Positions 12,408 through 25,158 of a stretch of 64,000 nucleotides of DNA are shown here, piece by piece. The notes beneath the pieces were generated by a model. That model was not told the origin of the DNA. It saw only the letters and a program-made list of their open reading frames with translations, and did not search any database. The translations under genes and the position numbers were made by a program. The first letter of the stretch is position 1. Every line of letters starts with the position of its first letter. Origin of the DNA: Hysterangium stoloniferum (lineage: Eukaryota > Basidiomycota > Agaricomycetes > Hysterangiales > Hysterangiaceae); the NCBI GenBank assembly GCA_015178975.1, contig WHVD01000034.1:558001-622000 (forward strand), written 5' to 3'.

Positions 12408-14026
12408 TTATCGAGCTATCCGTTCACCGCTGTTATTCCCATTTTGTGATGTCCGCTCTAGGTCGTGCGCTATGTGTTTGTTGTTTTTACTTTTAGGTCC
12501 ATCCCGTTTTAAAGGGTTCAGCCGTGTTCGCTCGTCGCTTTCATCCCCCGATTCTTCATCCTCCTCCCCCAGCTGCTCTAAGGCAAGCCCAGGCCCGCCA
12601 TCTGCATCTGCATTGAATAACATGGTAGCGCTGCTTTGACGAGCACTACCGCGTCGAATATGTCCTGGCACACCATTTAGTCCGATTGCATGTGGTGAGG
12701 CGGGCCAGCCGCCTTCTGTGCTCAATCGAGATATGCTCAGTCGTGGATCCATCAATCCGTTCTCTAGAGATAGTCGTTCGCGTGCATCTGAAATATCGTC
12801 GGCTTCCGTTCGTGATATATTAAGTAGGTGTACGCCGAGGAAGATGACTATAAAGCCTGCAAGGAGAGAGAAGGTATTCGTGCCATCAGTGGTATTAAAT
12901 CCTTTGAAGAGGATTAATGAAGCAACAATGGTCGCTGTAGAAAAGCCAACGTAATACATTGGATTGACCCTGCACAAAGTAGCAAGTAGGCTCAGACGAT
13001 AGTCGGCTAGTGGATAAATATACTAACACATTGGTAGAGAATGTATCGAGGGCCTTGTTGAAGTAGTTCATCTGCACAAGAATGCAAACAACTACAACAA
13101 TGCCAAAAACGTATGTGCTTGGATGTGTCAATTGGTTGTGTCCCGCAAGGGTTAGCTTGAGTGCGACACCAAATCCTTTAATAGCCATGATAGATATGGA
13201 TCCAACGAGAGAGCATATTGAGATGTACACCATCGGGTTCCGACTGCCATAGCGAGGCGAAACGTAGTATATCATTACCAGCGAGAATACGAGGACCGTG
13301 AAGCAATACATTAAGAAGCCTGGAAAGAGTTGAGGAGACGACAACCCAAAGATAGAAGGATAATACCAGGTTGGACGGCATAATGCAATATTTCGTCAAC
13401 TGTCGCAATTTCCTTATCCTCCGGTGCATGTAGAACGATGATAAGTGAGCCCAGAAGGCATAATGCGCAACCCACTCGACCTATATGTCCTAGCTCCTCT
13501 TTCAACAAAAACGATGCGAGAACAGCACTACAAGACAATGTTGGTATACGTTCTTTTACTTATTACAAATAGCACTCACCCGATGAGGACACTGAGAGCT
13601 CCTAGTGGCGTCACAAGTATTGGGGGTGCAAATATGTATGCTGCAAAGTTGGCAACTGCATCGCTAAGAGATCAAATATACAAATATATCTCGCAGCAAC
13701 TATTCTACCTTCTCCAAGAACCACTAGGTCACGAAAGGTTAATAAAACTTTGAAGATATAGGATTGCACTCACTCGTCGACATTCCCGCCCACCAAATCG
13801 GATTTCGTAAATATGACCTATCATCCGAAGCTTGCCCTCCATAATTTGAATTCCGTTTTGCAGCATCGTTAAGTCCCTGTGTCAAAATTTGGTGAGAAGT
13901 CCATTCCAGCTGGCGGCATTTCAAGGTATTACGCCCGCAGACCTTTTTCGTGATGATAAAACTTGTACCAATTGCAACCGAACTAGAAACGGCTAGTGCT
14001 AGCCCGATATACTTATCATCCACCAT
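12408..14026 (-). CDS. NIPA-type magnesium transporter (DUF803)
   Basis: Multi-pass membrane protein of the NIPA family, which carries Mg2+ in animals and fungi; family members have nine or so membrane helices. The start ATG at 14024-14026 opens MVDDKYIGLALAVSSSVAIG and the first helix. Conserved blocks follow in order: YLRNPIWWAGM, FAAYIFAPPILVTPLGALS (about 13600), ASFLLKEELGHIGRVGCAL (about 13500), HAPEDKEIATVDEIL, PGFLMYCFTVLVFSLVMIYY (about 13300), VQMNYFNKALDTF (about 13060), VNPMYYVGFSTATIVAS and FKGFNTTDGTN. The last 110 residues are hydrophilic and acidic (LGEEDEESGDESDE), a cytosolic tail usual in fungal members. About five short introns. Ion selectivity cannot be read from the sequence. 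It is divergent from the helicase gene at 15401. Confidence 0.93.
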
Positions 14027-15400
14027 GGCCCCAAAGAGGCCGACCGAAAGATTAGGCAGAGGAAGGGTGGAATACTGGGGAGAGATGTGCTTAGGTAAGA
14101 TGGGCGCTTGACGGACAGCTCATCAATTCGGAACTCCGCTTTTGGATGCTTATATATTACATCACACAACTACGACATGAACATTTTCTAGACTTTCAAT
14201 CACTTATGGCAAGTTATAGAAATTTTCACTCAAGCCAACGGTGAATTTTCAGCTCGAAGTACAAATACCCACAATGTGACTGAGATGGTTCAGGATATGT
14301 ATACTGTACTATTTCGATTACATGCTCAGGGCTGACAGGTGCAGGTTCAGGGGTATGGTGGGCCTAGTCCAAGATTTGACCCGCGGCGTGTGAGGACGTA
14401 TAAGAGATAATAGGGCGTTTCATGGTATTTTTTGAGTATTTCGGGAGTATTTTTGAAAAATACTTTGAAAATACTCGGTTTGCAAAAGCGCCATAAACCT
14501 CACTCTTGTAGAGTATTGGTCCATATCGTCACTAAAATGTTCTTGATTATCTTCAGATGCACTGTTCTGAAAATGATAGTGCCGCTGCTACCAATGAGCG
14601 TAGTCAGAGATGCATGTCGGATTGTCGGACTTTGAAAGCACCAATGTAATATGTTTGAGGATAATTGCTGAAGGATGACTGAAATATTTAGTAATAGATA
14701 CCTTTTACAGTAGAATTTTGCGAAATTTTTGATGTATTTTTCACTCTAAAAAATTCACAAAATACTCAACGAAAATACACGCGGAAAAAGCTACCGTGAA
14801 ACGCCACAATCCAAGCTCTGCTAAACAGCACCGTTGCGCAGGTTCCCAGCCCATACTCTTTGCCTCCAGAAACTTATATTCCAGTAGTATTGACATGGAG
14901 AGACAACCCCGCAACATCAGTTATGTAACAATGTCTGATCAGCTATCATTCGACAAGCCTTCTCAAGATCCTACCCGAATTTGAGAAAGTTTTATTTCCA
15001 AGTCCAGAACTCCTGTCCTCCAACCTCCCGTTGATCATGGTCACACTGGGAGATCCGTTGAGGAAAAATTTCATTTTATTTGTTATTTGTTATTTTGATT
15101 ATCCCCTGCGTGACGTGTGACTGAATATGTAATCGAAATAGCAGTATGTGGTAACAACCGATCGCCCATTGTGCCACCTGTTGTATATGGAAAGTCGATT
15201 GATTTTGTAGGCACTTATCCATTAAAATAATTCGATATTACATAGGTATACTAAGAAGTTAAGAACCAGTGTGACGCAAATGTGACTTGGCGGACTACAA
15301 GCCTACACAGTTCCCATATAAAAATGCGAAGGTTTAATGAGTCGTGGCGCTCCTTGATCTACGTGGAAAACCTTTCCCTTTTCCTCCCACCACTTCGGCC
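14027..15400. other. Divergent intergenic region between transporter and helicase genes
   Basis: No coding exon is supported here. The stretch must hold the promoters of both neighbouring genes. The only structured object seen is the MITE-like element at 14414-14805; the rest is AT-rich sequence with no clear motif. Confidence 0.6.
14414..14805. mobile_element. MITE-like element with short terminal inverted repeats
   Basis: The left end reads GGCGTTTCATGGTA and the right end, reverse-complemented, GGCGTTTCACGGTA (13 of 14 match). Inside both ends lie further related GAGTATTTT motifs. The total is 392 bp, AT-rich and without coding capacity. No unambiguous target-site duplication could be assigned, so the superfamily is unknown. 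Confidence 0.55.
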
Positions 15401-18400
15401 ATGCCTCCGAGGATCTGCCCAAATATCCTGTCCCAAGGTGTTTGTATTGACGCAAGCTGTGGTTTCGAACATGATGTCCATCCATGCAACACATGCCGCA
15501 TTATATGCACGGACCCAAAAGCATTGGAAGTTCATCTTAGCGGGAAAAGGCATAGCAAACGAGTCCGATCGCTTAATTGTCCCCATCCATCCTTTTGCAA
15601 GATTTGTGATGTCTCTTTGAGCTCGCCTTGGACTTATCCACAACATATTCAGGGAAGGAATCATTTGGCGCTGCTCGCTGAAAAACAGAACAACCCAACA
15701 ACAGACGACGGAGAGTCCACCGATCCAGATGTTCCAGTGGTGCCGCTAGGTCATGTGCGGTGCGATATCTGTGACATTTCGCTGTCCAGCAGATTCTGGT
15801 CCGCCCACCGAACAGGCATTAACCACAGGAAAAAGGAGAGGTTTGCCACCCTCCAGGCAGCTCTGGAAGAAGCGGAAAAGGACAAGCATGGTGTAGAACT
15901 GACAGCGGAGGGTGAGGATGGATTAGACTTCGGCCTTATCGAATCGGATTCACAATCTTCGAAGTCAATAAATGTCAAAGTGCTGCTCACGACCCCAGAA
16001 AAGATCGATATCACTGAAATTAGATTCTCTTCTGCAAAATCGCTCCGTCGCCGCCGAACCAGGTAAGTCAATCAACTAGAGCATCCGTTGCCATACGTTT
16101 ACTCATCATTACTATTAGCTTTGGACTTTCCAAGATTAATTTACCTTTACGAATCCAATTCCAAATATCCATGGAATTCAGCGTGGTATTCGACCATCGC
16201 GGCTTATACGGACGATTCAACGATCGCCTCGAAATCGTCTTCTTTGTCCCATCTCTTCAGGGCCACTTTGTGATAACACGAGCTATATCTGCCCGCGTGG
16301 GTAGCAAAGCCGACTGGGAGCTCATCAAGCCTTCTGCGCCCTATGAGCCTAAGAAGAGAAAGAATCAAGAACCGGAGAATGAGATTGTTCGTGGTATAAA
16401 ACCCCCGCAGATCGCAGGTATCCGCTGGGTAGTCGCCCTCCCTCTAGCCGACATCCCAAAAAACTTGGAAAGTTTATTCTCAGGCACCAAGAGAGTACCA
16501 TTAGTAGTAGCCGACGTGCGGGCAACGTGGCTCCCCCATGTACTCGACGAAACAACGTACGGCAGGCATTTCTCTGTTTTGCTTCACGTGGAAGAAGTTC
16601 AAATGAAGTATACCTTTTCCTCTTTAAATAACAAGCCACTCACGCTGTGTCGAAAGTATCGATATTCAACGATATGATGATGAAGATGTCCCTATGGATC
16701 CTGTACCTGGGCTTCCTTTCTACAGGTATATTAAGGGTATTTTTCTTTTTCACATTTCTCACAATCACCAGGCTTCCCGTCCCTGGACTTGCTGAAAAGC
16801 GACCCAGCATCATAGTGGGTGACCGTATCCTTTTTCAAAACAAAAGTTCAGCAACTACCGGAAAATGGTTCGAAGGCTTCGTACACCGCGTTCGTCTATC
16901 CGACGTCGATCTCAAACTCCACACATCATTCAACAACTATAAAGGCCAGAAGTACAATGTGCGTTTCAAGTTGGGGAGGCTGCCCCTCCGCAGAATGCAT
17001 CAGGCCTTAGGAACAGCTTTCTCTTCCAAACGAGTGTTGTTTCCCACTGACACTGACATTCGAAGAAGGACGCCTCCGTCATACTCTCAGAGAAATGATA
17101 TACGTGCTGTAAATCGCCATATTATGACGAACCCACCTCAACTCCTCGCCGTGGCTACCATTTTGAACATGCCAGAAGGGAGTGTTCCATTTGTATTATT
17201 TGGGCCGTAAGTTCCCATATTTTTGCATTCGAATCGAAAGAGATTGGCCTAACTTTAATGAAGACCAGGTACCGGAAAAACCGTAACAGTTGTCGAAGCT
17301 ATGCGGCAGATACTTTTGAATAACCCACATTCCCGTATTCTTGCATGTGCCCCCAGCAACTCGGCCGCAGACCTAATCGCCGAGCGCTTGGGGGAAACTT
17401 TTATGCCTTCACAGCTTTTTCGCTTGAATGCCCCCTCGCGGAGTAAAGAAGCTATGCCAACAAGGCTGGACCGTTTCGCAAAGACGAACGAGAATGGTAC
17501 CTTTTCCATTCCATCCCTTGAAGAGCTAAGGAAATTCCCTGTCATTGTCTCGACATGTATCTCGGCATCAGTTCCGTATGGAATAGGAATGGAGAGGGGT
17601 CATTTCTCACATATATTCATCGACGAAGCAGGGCAAGCTTGTGAGCCTGAGGCGATGATACCCATTAAAACCATGGCCGACACCAAGGTCCGTAATGTTT
17701 GGTTTCGTCTATGCACACTTTTAAATACATCACAGACGAACATCATCCTCTCTGGAGATCCCAAGCAGCTCGGACCAATTGTTCGATCCTCCGTTGCGTT
17801 GGAACTTGGTCTGGGAAAAAGCTACCTGGATCGTCTCATGACTCTACCGATGTACGATCCGTCGATAGGTAATGGAATCAGGTGGGTCCTAGGCTGTAAA
17901 AGTACCTGACATCCCTTAGCTCACACCATTTATTAGTGTCGTTAAACTCATCAAGAATTGGCGAAGTCACGTAGAAATCCTTAAATATCCCAATGAGCAA
18001 TTCTACAAAGGCGAACTTGAAGCACACGGGGATAAAGTCATCACGCACAGTCTGTTACAATGCAGCGAGTTGGCTACACCCGGCTTCCCAATTGTGTTCC
18101 ATGCGATTAAAGGGAAGGACCTTCGAGAAGGCAACTCGCCGTCTTTCTTCAATGCTGACGAGGCGTCGTTGGTAAAACGATATGTCGAAGATATACGTGG
18201 AAATCAGAAACTGAGATTACAGGACGCCAATATTGGTGTGATTACGCCATACCACGCCCAGGTTATGAAAATCCGCACGTTGTTGAGGAAAAAGTACTCT
18301 GGCATCAAAGTTGGGAGTGTGGAAGAATTCCAGGGTCAGGTTCGTCATATGCGTGTGGCAACCCAATATTGAAGCTTACTTATCATGTCGTTTCAAAATA

Positions 18401-18886
18401 GGAGCGCCGTGTCATTATAATATCCACTGTAAGGAGTAGCATAGACTTTGTCGAGTTTGACATCAGACATACTCTGGGTTTCGTTGCCAATGCTCGGCGA
18501 TTCAACGGTATGTCAATTTCACATATACTGCTCTGAATGGGAATTCTAATAAATACGCTTATTCGCCAGTTGCAATGACCCGAGCTCAGGCACTCTTGAT
18601 TGTAATCGGCGACCCTGACGTCCTCTCTCTTGACCCGTTGTGGAGAGGATTCCTGAACCATGTTTATTTGGGTGGAGGATGGAAAGGGGTCGCTCCAGAT
18701 TGGGATCCCGATGAACCAATTCTTCCAGAGGGTGGATACGACAGCATACGGAGAGAGGCTGCGCTTACGGATATGGAGCTGTTAGTTGAGAGGATTAGGA
18801 CGTTGATTGTTGAGAGTACTGAACCATTGGATGCTCATGATGAGGATGATGCACATGTGGATCGGCCATGGAGGGAAGCTGACTAG
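15401..18886 (+). CDS. MOV10/SDE3-like SF1 RNA helicase with N-terminal zinc fingers
   Basis: Superfamily 1 (Upf1-like) helicase of the MOV10/SDE3/Armitage group, whose members act in RNA silencing and mRNA decay. Start at the ATG 15401 (MPPRICPNIL); the frame is open a little upstream but only from a GTG. The N-terminus has one CCCH-like finger (residues about 5-25) and three C2H2 fingers (CNTC...H, CKIC...H, CDIC...H). The helicase core follows: Walker A GPPGTGKT formed across the intron 17209-17268, APSNSAADLI, the DEAG box FIDEAGQACEPEA (about 17620), GDPKQLGPIV (about 17755), NWRSH, ITPYHAQ, VGSVEEFQGQ, and FNVAMTRAQALLIVIGDP (about 18570). The tail is acidic and the stop is at 18886. 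Several short introns. A role against the many transposons downstream is possible but only inferred. Confidence 0.92.
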
Positions 18887-20843
18887 GGATTTAACAATTA
18901 TGAAGCAATTTACCAAGTCATTGCATGTGATACCCACAACCGTAAATTTTGTTTGTAAGATACTTCCAATAAAAAGAGGTCGGAGGCCGCAAACCGGATA
19001 CCTTTGAGATTTCTGTTCACGAGTCATGGCAGAAAGTCTAACCTACGCAGTTTCCAAAGACCGTGCAAGCAAAAATCGATTGATGCTTGGACCACCTATT
19101 TTCATCGAATTTCGAAGATAAATATAGGTTTGGCACTCGTTGCAAGCCGAGGATGGCAAATAACGTTCATTTGTATGTGCCAAAGGTGACATTTCCTTTC
19201 CTTATGGAAACTCAACGATGACTTCTGCGAGCTAGATCAATGGTATTGTCTCTCGATTATGCATGAACTTGTGAAAGCAAGGTGGACATATTTCGAGAAA
19301 GAAAATTGGGTTTGTACCCTATAATGTGTCATTACTTTTGTCTCCAAAATGACCATTTAGGGGTGGTTTGGTCCAATTCCCTTTAGAGTGGTTGTGGTAG
19401 ACTGTGGAAAAGGTGATCCAAAAAGAAATTATGGCTGATAGAGAAATGACAGCAAAAAAAATGTGCTCAGAGGCAATAGTAAATAATAGTGCAAAATGGG
19501 ACACTGAAAGTTTGCTCAAAAGTGATAGTATGCAGATTGGCACACAAAAAAGTTCCACTCAGAGGCAATAATAGGATGGTGGTGTAGAATAGCACCTCCC
19601 AAAAAAATTCCTCATTTTAGTGGTGAGGTGAAAATGTGCAGAGGCAACAATAAAACAATGTTTATGCATCTCAATGTTGTGGGCAGTATTTGAAATCGAT
19701 GCTGTCAGAAATTGATAGCAGATGTGATTGCATAGGCCAGATAAGGCAACAAAGCTGAGGATGTTCAGTGCAGATGCAAAGAAATGTGGTGGTGATGAGA
19801 CAATGAAGCAGCCATAACTATGCCCCAGACTAAATTGAAAGAGATGTTGAAGGATGGCAACAAGTGTGCTGAAGGATGGACAGACACTATTACATGATGA
19901 ACCTAAAGACAGAGGACTGCTTCCTTCCATGGTGCGGTGTTCTCTTTTCAATGCTCTTCCTCACCACTGGCACATATGAAGGTAGCTGCAATCAGTGCAT
20001 CAAACATAAACATAGGGAATGCCTCCATCTTATTGTGTGATGTCTTGATTCTCAATGTTCCTCCTTACAGCTCTACTCCTCCTGTTATGTAGTTCCCTGC
20101 TGGAGACCTAGAACAAAATGCAACTGAATAAATTGAGTTGATGTGAGACAGTATATGATTGGTTCATTGGTTATGGAACTATTTGAGGAGGGAGGAATTG
20201 GCTGCAGGAAAGGTTGAGGTAATGTTAACTTGACATCAGCATAAATAACCAATATACAAGGAGAGGGACAGATGGATAGGAGTGACGGTCACTATAGAAT
20301 AGGAACATGAACATGTGCAAAGGTACATAATTGTAAAATGGTGGCCTAGGTAACATGAAACAAAGCTCCAGCAACTTGTCAAATTAATAGTGACCTGTAT
20401 GGTTGTAATATATCCCAGTGTGAAGAGTCAAGTAATTAACCACTCAATGTGCGAGCAATATCAACCTATTAAGATAGCAATAACTAAATGATATAATAAC
20501 CTACTACTCAAATGATAGAAGTAGGATTGACCTTCAAGGTGTGATCAATGAGATGAAGTACTTGTGAGTGAAGATCAACTTCTAGGTGCAATTGAAGAGA
20601 TGAAGTACTTAAGAGTGGAAATCAAACTCAAGGTGTGATTAGAGATTACTTATAGGTAGAGAAAGAGAGTACAGTAAGAGTAGCATCATTACTATGAGGA
20701 AGGAGCGAATGGCTTGAGGGATGCATCCTGTTAAGCTAAGTTTATCTGTGAAGATGAGTTGAATAGTAGCAAGCAAGCTTTGACTGTTTCAGTGTGAAGT
20801 TTTGCTCACAGTTGAAATATAAGTGTGGTAATGAGAATGTTAT
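18887..20843. other. Gene-free stretch before the transposon block
   Basis: About 2 kb with no convincing coding region on either strand. It contains AG-rich low-complexity sequence (about 19320-19960) and the 47-bp tandem repeat at 20537-20677. Short open frames lack recognisable motifs and look like chance. Confidence 0.5.
20537..20677. repeat. Imperfect tandem repeat, period 47 bp, three units
   Basis: Units begin at 20537, 20584 and 20631, each opening AGGTG; the first two share GAGATGAAGTACTT and a GATCAA/ATCAAA run. The third unit diverges after about 15 bp. Confidence 0.6.
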
Positions 20844-21120
20844 TGTAACGGGAGTGGACCTGGTGGTGGACTTGGCATGGGCAGCCCACCACCTTGTCTC
20901 AGGAGGTAAATAGAGGGTAGATTATTTTCCGATCATTACACTGTTTCATTTCTATTATCTGTCATTAAGGAGGTTAGTCTATGAATGCTAGCATAAATAG
21001 GGAAGCCACCCATTAGTATAGTTAGTTTTTTCAAATTGGAGCCTATTCCTACTCTGTTCGTTCCTCTTTGTAAGAAGCTCAAACTGAAGGATTATGCTAT
21101 CTCTAAAGCTGAACCTTACA
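20844..21120 (+). repeat. 5' LTR of gypsy-1
   Basis: 277 bp, TGTAACGGG...CCTTACA, preceded by TSD GTTAT. Highly similar to 29822-30088 but with about 10 extra bases near the 3' end. Confidence 0.93.
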
Positions 21121-21336
21121 CTTTTTGAGTATTTTGTCTTCAATTTCGTATTCTTTGATATTTTCTACTAGTGGACTGATCACCCACTAGGTTTTAACAA
21201 TAACACGTGTGCACACAACCAAACCAAATACATACCATTACCGCCATAATGTCTGAGATTAATCAACCCGTCACTTGCTGAGGCACAGTCCAAAAGTGCA
21301 ATTCCTGTTTGGAGCAAGAAAATTGTTCAAAAGAAG

Positions 21337-23372
21337 GTGGTAGTTGATGATGTGAACGATACGGTCATTGAGTCGGTGAGTATTACTTCTTCACCTCTGA
21401 ATGCCATGGGCCCCAATCCTATCCTCCCTTCACAACAGGGGGGAGAGGGGAGGATGGACCGTGATGCTGAGATGGAAGAGGTATCGCCAATAACCTCTGA
21501 TTCCTCGATGGCCACATCTGGTGGAAATGACCATGTTCCCAGTAGTGAAGCCTCGAATGAATCGTTTGAAAGTGGGAGAGAGACAGCTCTTTTTCCCCTT
21601 ATGAATGAATACCTCCATACTCAGGTAACTCTCCATAATTGGATGTACCAGTATAACCTGTTGTATCCTGAAGAGCTAGCTACACCTCAAAAGACCTTCC
21701 AGAGGAAGCATCTCAAGGAGAAACCTCTCATCTGCCCAGAGTCGCTTTTCTTTCCAGAGTGGTTCGAAATGGAGAGCAGTGGCGATGACAATGAAAGAAA
21801 GAGGGAATGGCCAAGAATATGGCACTTGAGTACAGCCAGGCCATGAAGCTTAGATGGTCCAATTGTTTGGAGTCTGACAAAGATCAGCTTGGGCCACTAC
21901 CAGAAACGTGGACCTTACCTGAGGCTGGGAGAATGATGAGAGGGTTGGAGAGTTCAGTAACCTTTCCCCCTTTCTCCCTAAATTTAAGTGCCATTGTAGT
22001 TGAGGTGGAGGAAAACACACCTATGACAACAGAAACCACATCTTCTATGTTAGAACCTGCAAACACAGATGGATCTAAAAAAGAGGTGCCGATGCCAACC
22101 AACAAAGGGAAAGGAAGAATGGAAGGAAAACACCCCTTAAAGAACCTGCACAAAGGGAGTGAAATGCTGAATAGTCAGCCACGAAAAGAGCAGAAGCCCA
22201 AGAAAATTACTAGCTGTTATGTATGGGAGTCCTCACAAGTGCCAGAGGGTGGGTACTTTGCAGTAGGAGGGCAAGGGAGGTTCAGACCACCATCCGATTC
22301 AAGTAGCCCATCTAGTAGTGATGGATCAGATGATTCAGCCAGTACTATTTCCACTGATTCAGAAATCAGTAGAAGGAGCACAGACTCACCTGATTCAGGA
22401 TCGGGGTCAGAAGGTGTTACTGGGAGCCATTCTGAAACAAGGAAGAAGAAGCGTGGAAAGAAAAACTCACCTAGCTCTACATGAATAAGACACGAAAAGC
22501 ACAAATGGTCAAAGGCTGATGCTAAACGGACTAAAAAACTGTTAGCTGGAGTTAAAACAAAGCAGGCTGTGATATATAATGGCATAGCTGAACTTGATGT
22601 TCTTGAAGCCTTCATCTACGCATACAATCTTTGGCAGAGATCAATGGGTTAGATCGCAAGTGGGCAGTTAAATTGATTATATACTTCCTTGATGGAAAGG
22701 CAAGCTCCTTCAATATGAAGCATGTAGCTTTGAACAAATGGAAGTGGACTTTGAAGGCTGTGTATAATGGTCTATTCAATTATTGCTTTCCTGCTGATTA
22801 TGAGGTGCATCTTTGAAAGCAACTTACATCTGCCAGGCAGGGGAGAAAATGTTTTTGTGATTTTGCGCAAGATGTCGAAAATAATGTGAGGAGGTTTCGA
22901 CATTCATGAGTGACAACTAAAGTAAATTGTGTGGGATGGGGCATATGACTATATGAAAGAGAAATGGTTAGATAATGGACTCAATCCTGACAATACATCA
23001 TGGAAGAAACTCATCAAAACTGCTACCCAATTTGAGGCGGCAGAAGAATTTGAGATGGCAGAAAAAGGGAGAAGAGAAAACACATTATCCAGATTGCCTT
23101 GGATATGGCCCTGAAAGAAAGACCTAGTGAGTCAGATGGGGCAGAAGGCTGATAGTCAAGGGGTGAAAAATTACCAGTCCAAGCCATCTGGATCGGGAAG
23201 TACCACTCTTGAACTGCATCCTAAATTAAGTCGGAGCAAGATGAATCAACTTCGAGCAGAGGGGCAATGTTTCTCCTGCAAGAATGAGGCTCATGAATCC
23301 CGCAACTGCCCCCATGGGAAGTTTGTATCAGCATCAAAAAAGGGGGTAACTGTGTCCACTGGATCTGTCTGA
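21337..23372 (+). pseudogene. gypsy-1 gag remnant with zinc knuckle
   Basis: Structural gag polyprotein of gypsy-1, in pieces. An N-terminal acidic and Ser-rich region (21337-22484, two overlapping frames) leads to a gag-type stretch at about 22560-23110 containing RKWAVKLIIYFLDGKA and WDGAYDYMKEKWLDNG, then a single CCHC knuckle at about 23268-23310 (CFSCKNEAHESRNCP, spacing C-x2-C-x4-H-x4-C). The glycine usually found before the histidine is alanine. Stops at about 22484, 22816 and 23114 and a break near 22900 show that it cannot make one protein. The usual product binds and packages element RNA. Confidence 0.75.
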
Positions 23373-24009
23373 GTAAAATGACTTACCAACTTGGAAAGAA
23401 AGAAAGAGCGGGCAGAGTTACAACTACATATGGCGTCATTCATGATTAGGGATGAGGAGAGACAACAGGAGTTCAATAACTTACATGATCAAATTTATGC
23501 TGCATGGCTGCAGAGGGCAATCACAGAATATTTTGGGCCAGATACTGCAAGTGCTGAGGGTCAAAATCCACTGACATGGTTCGAGGTGTCTTATTCAGTC
23601 AAAGACTTTCGGGTGAGGGACAATGTTGTACCTGGGGACCGGACCCTCTTCATATTGGCAAAGTTGAATGTAGGGAACCAGGGTTTACTGTTGCTCAAAG
23701 CATCGTGAATGACCCTGAATGGATAAGGAAAAAGCTCACTGATGAGGGTGCAGACTGTGTTACAGTTGCAAGGATTATACAACAGTGTTGTTGTACATAT
23801 TGTTCATGAATTGAGTCCATGTCAGCGGGAATGCGACACACAGAGCAGTTTCAGGTATCTTTTGATGGTATACATTGGGTATATGAAATCATGGACTGCT
23901 TATGACCCCATTTATACATGGTGATTATGAAACAAGCCCTCTTTAGTGGTGACTGGGAAATGGCGCAAGTCGTTAGCACTGCTATCCCAATGGCAGGGGG
24001 GGCTACTCA

Positions 24010-25158
24010 ATGAGGTCAGATGGAACTAGTCCAGTGCAGCATCTTCTCGAAGCCCTGAAGGAGTACTTTCCACCAGAAGAAGCACTGCAGGAGGGGATTA
24101 ATCCTGACGCCCAGCTTAGGGCACATGCAGAAGAGTTGGGACTTCAGATATGGGACGAGAACCACACTGACCTACCTCTGTTTATGCCCTGGTTGGTGTT
24201 CAGGCTGAACGAGGACATGGATGATAAAATAGAGGCTGTATATGAGGAACACATACCTGGTTTTTCTGAGGATATGCCTTAGCTTCGAAGGTATTGTCAA
24301 GGGGCAATGTGCAATCTTCTGGAACTCTGTTTCCGAGTCTACTATAAGACAAGTGTCTTTAATGACACAAATGGAGTGGAGCGACAGCAATTCATCATTC
24401 GATTCTCTGCAGGATTGTATAAGATTCGTGACCAGGAGTTATTAGTAACTTACTTGGTTATGAAGGACCATCTCCAACATGATGAATGGACAGTGCCACA
24501 TATAGTGGCCAGGCGAGAAATCCCAGAGGACTTGTCAGAGACAGTTGCGTTCATCAATGCTGCTCATATGCCTAAGAAAAAGATGTTAGGAAATAGGAAG
24601 AAGAGTCACTTGCAAAATGAAGGGGTTGAAATGGTCCAGCGTACCTCAATGCAACCAAAAGACTTTACTCGTTGCCTGCTGAAACCTGTGGTCATTGAGG
24701 CATTTATTAATGAACGACCGGTGAAAGCTCTACTTGATAGTGGATCACTTGCAGACTTCATGTTGACGATGTTAGTTGATCAGCTGCAGGTATGTAGTCA
24801 AGAATCCACTAGTAAAACCACTTACTATCCAGCTGGCTGTTCACGGATCACGGTCAAAAATCAATTATTTGGCAACTGCTCAGTTTTCATATCAAAACAT
24901 CAATTGTACTCGACATTTTGATGTTGCTAACCTCGACTCATATGACTTGATATTAGGGAGTCCGTTCATATTTCAACACCAAGTTATGATGGGGTTGAAT
25001 CCTACAAGGGTGAACATTGGGTCACCTCTACTGCTCCCCATGGAAGGAGATACCATTGAGACTCTTCATTCTGCGGTAGCGGAAATTTTTGATCATGAGT
25101 TAGAGAGGTTAAGGGCAGATTTACAGTATGTGAGGAGGCAGCTGACCTTGACCCAGAC
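24010..25158 (+). pseudogene. gypsy-1 spacer and aspartic protease remnant
   Basis: Region between gag and reverse transcriptase. The protease active site is seen as KALLDSGSLADFM (about 24724-24762; D-S-G triad), preceded by LKPVVIEAFINERPV as in retroviral-type proteases. After a frame change, SYDLILGSPFIFQHQV (about 24940-24985) is the downstream protease motif with the ILG turn. The stretch upstream (24010-24282) is an acidic linker of unknown role. Frameshifts and stops make it non-functional. Confidence 0.7.

Noticed and set aside
19559..19951. 130-residue minus-strand frame in the gene-free stretch
   Set aside because: Low-complexity composition, no recognisable domain and no splice-site context.
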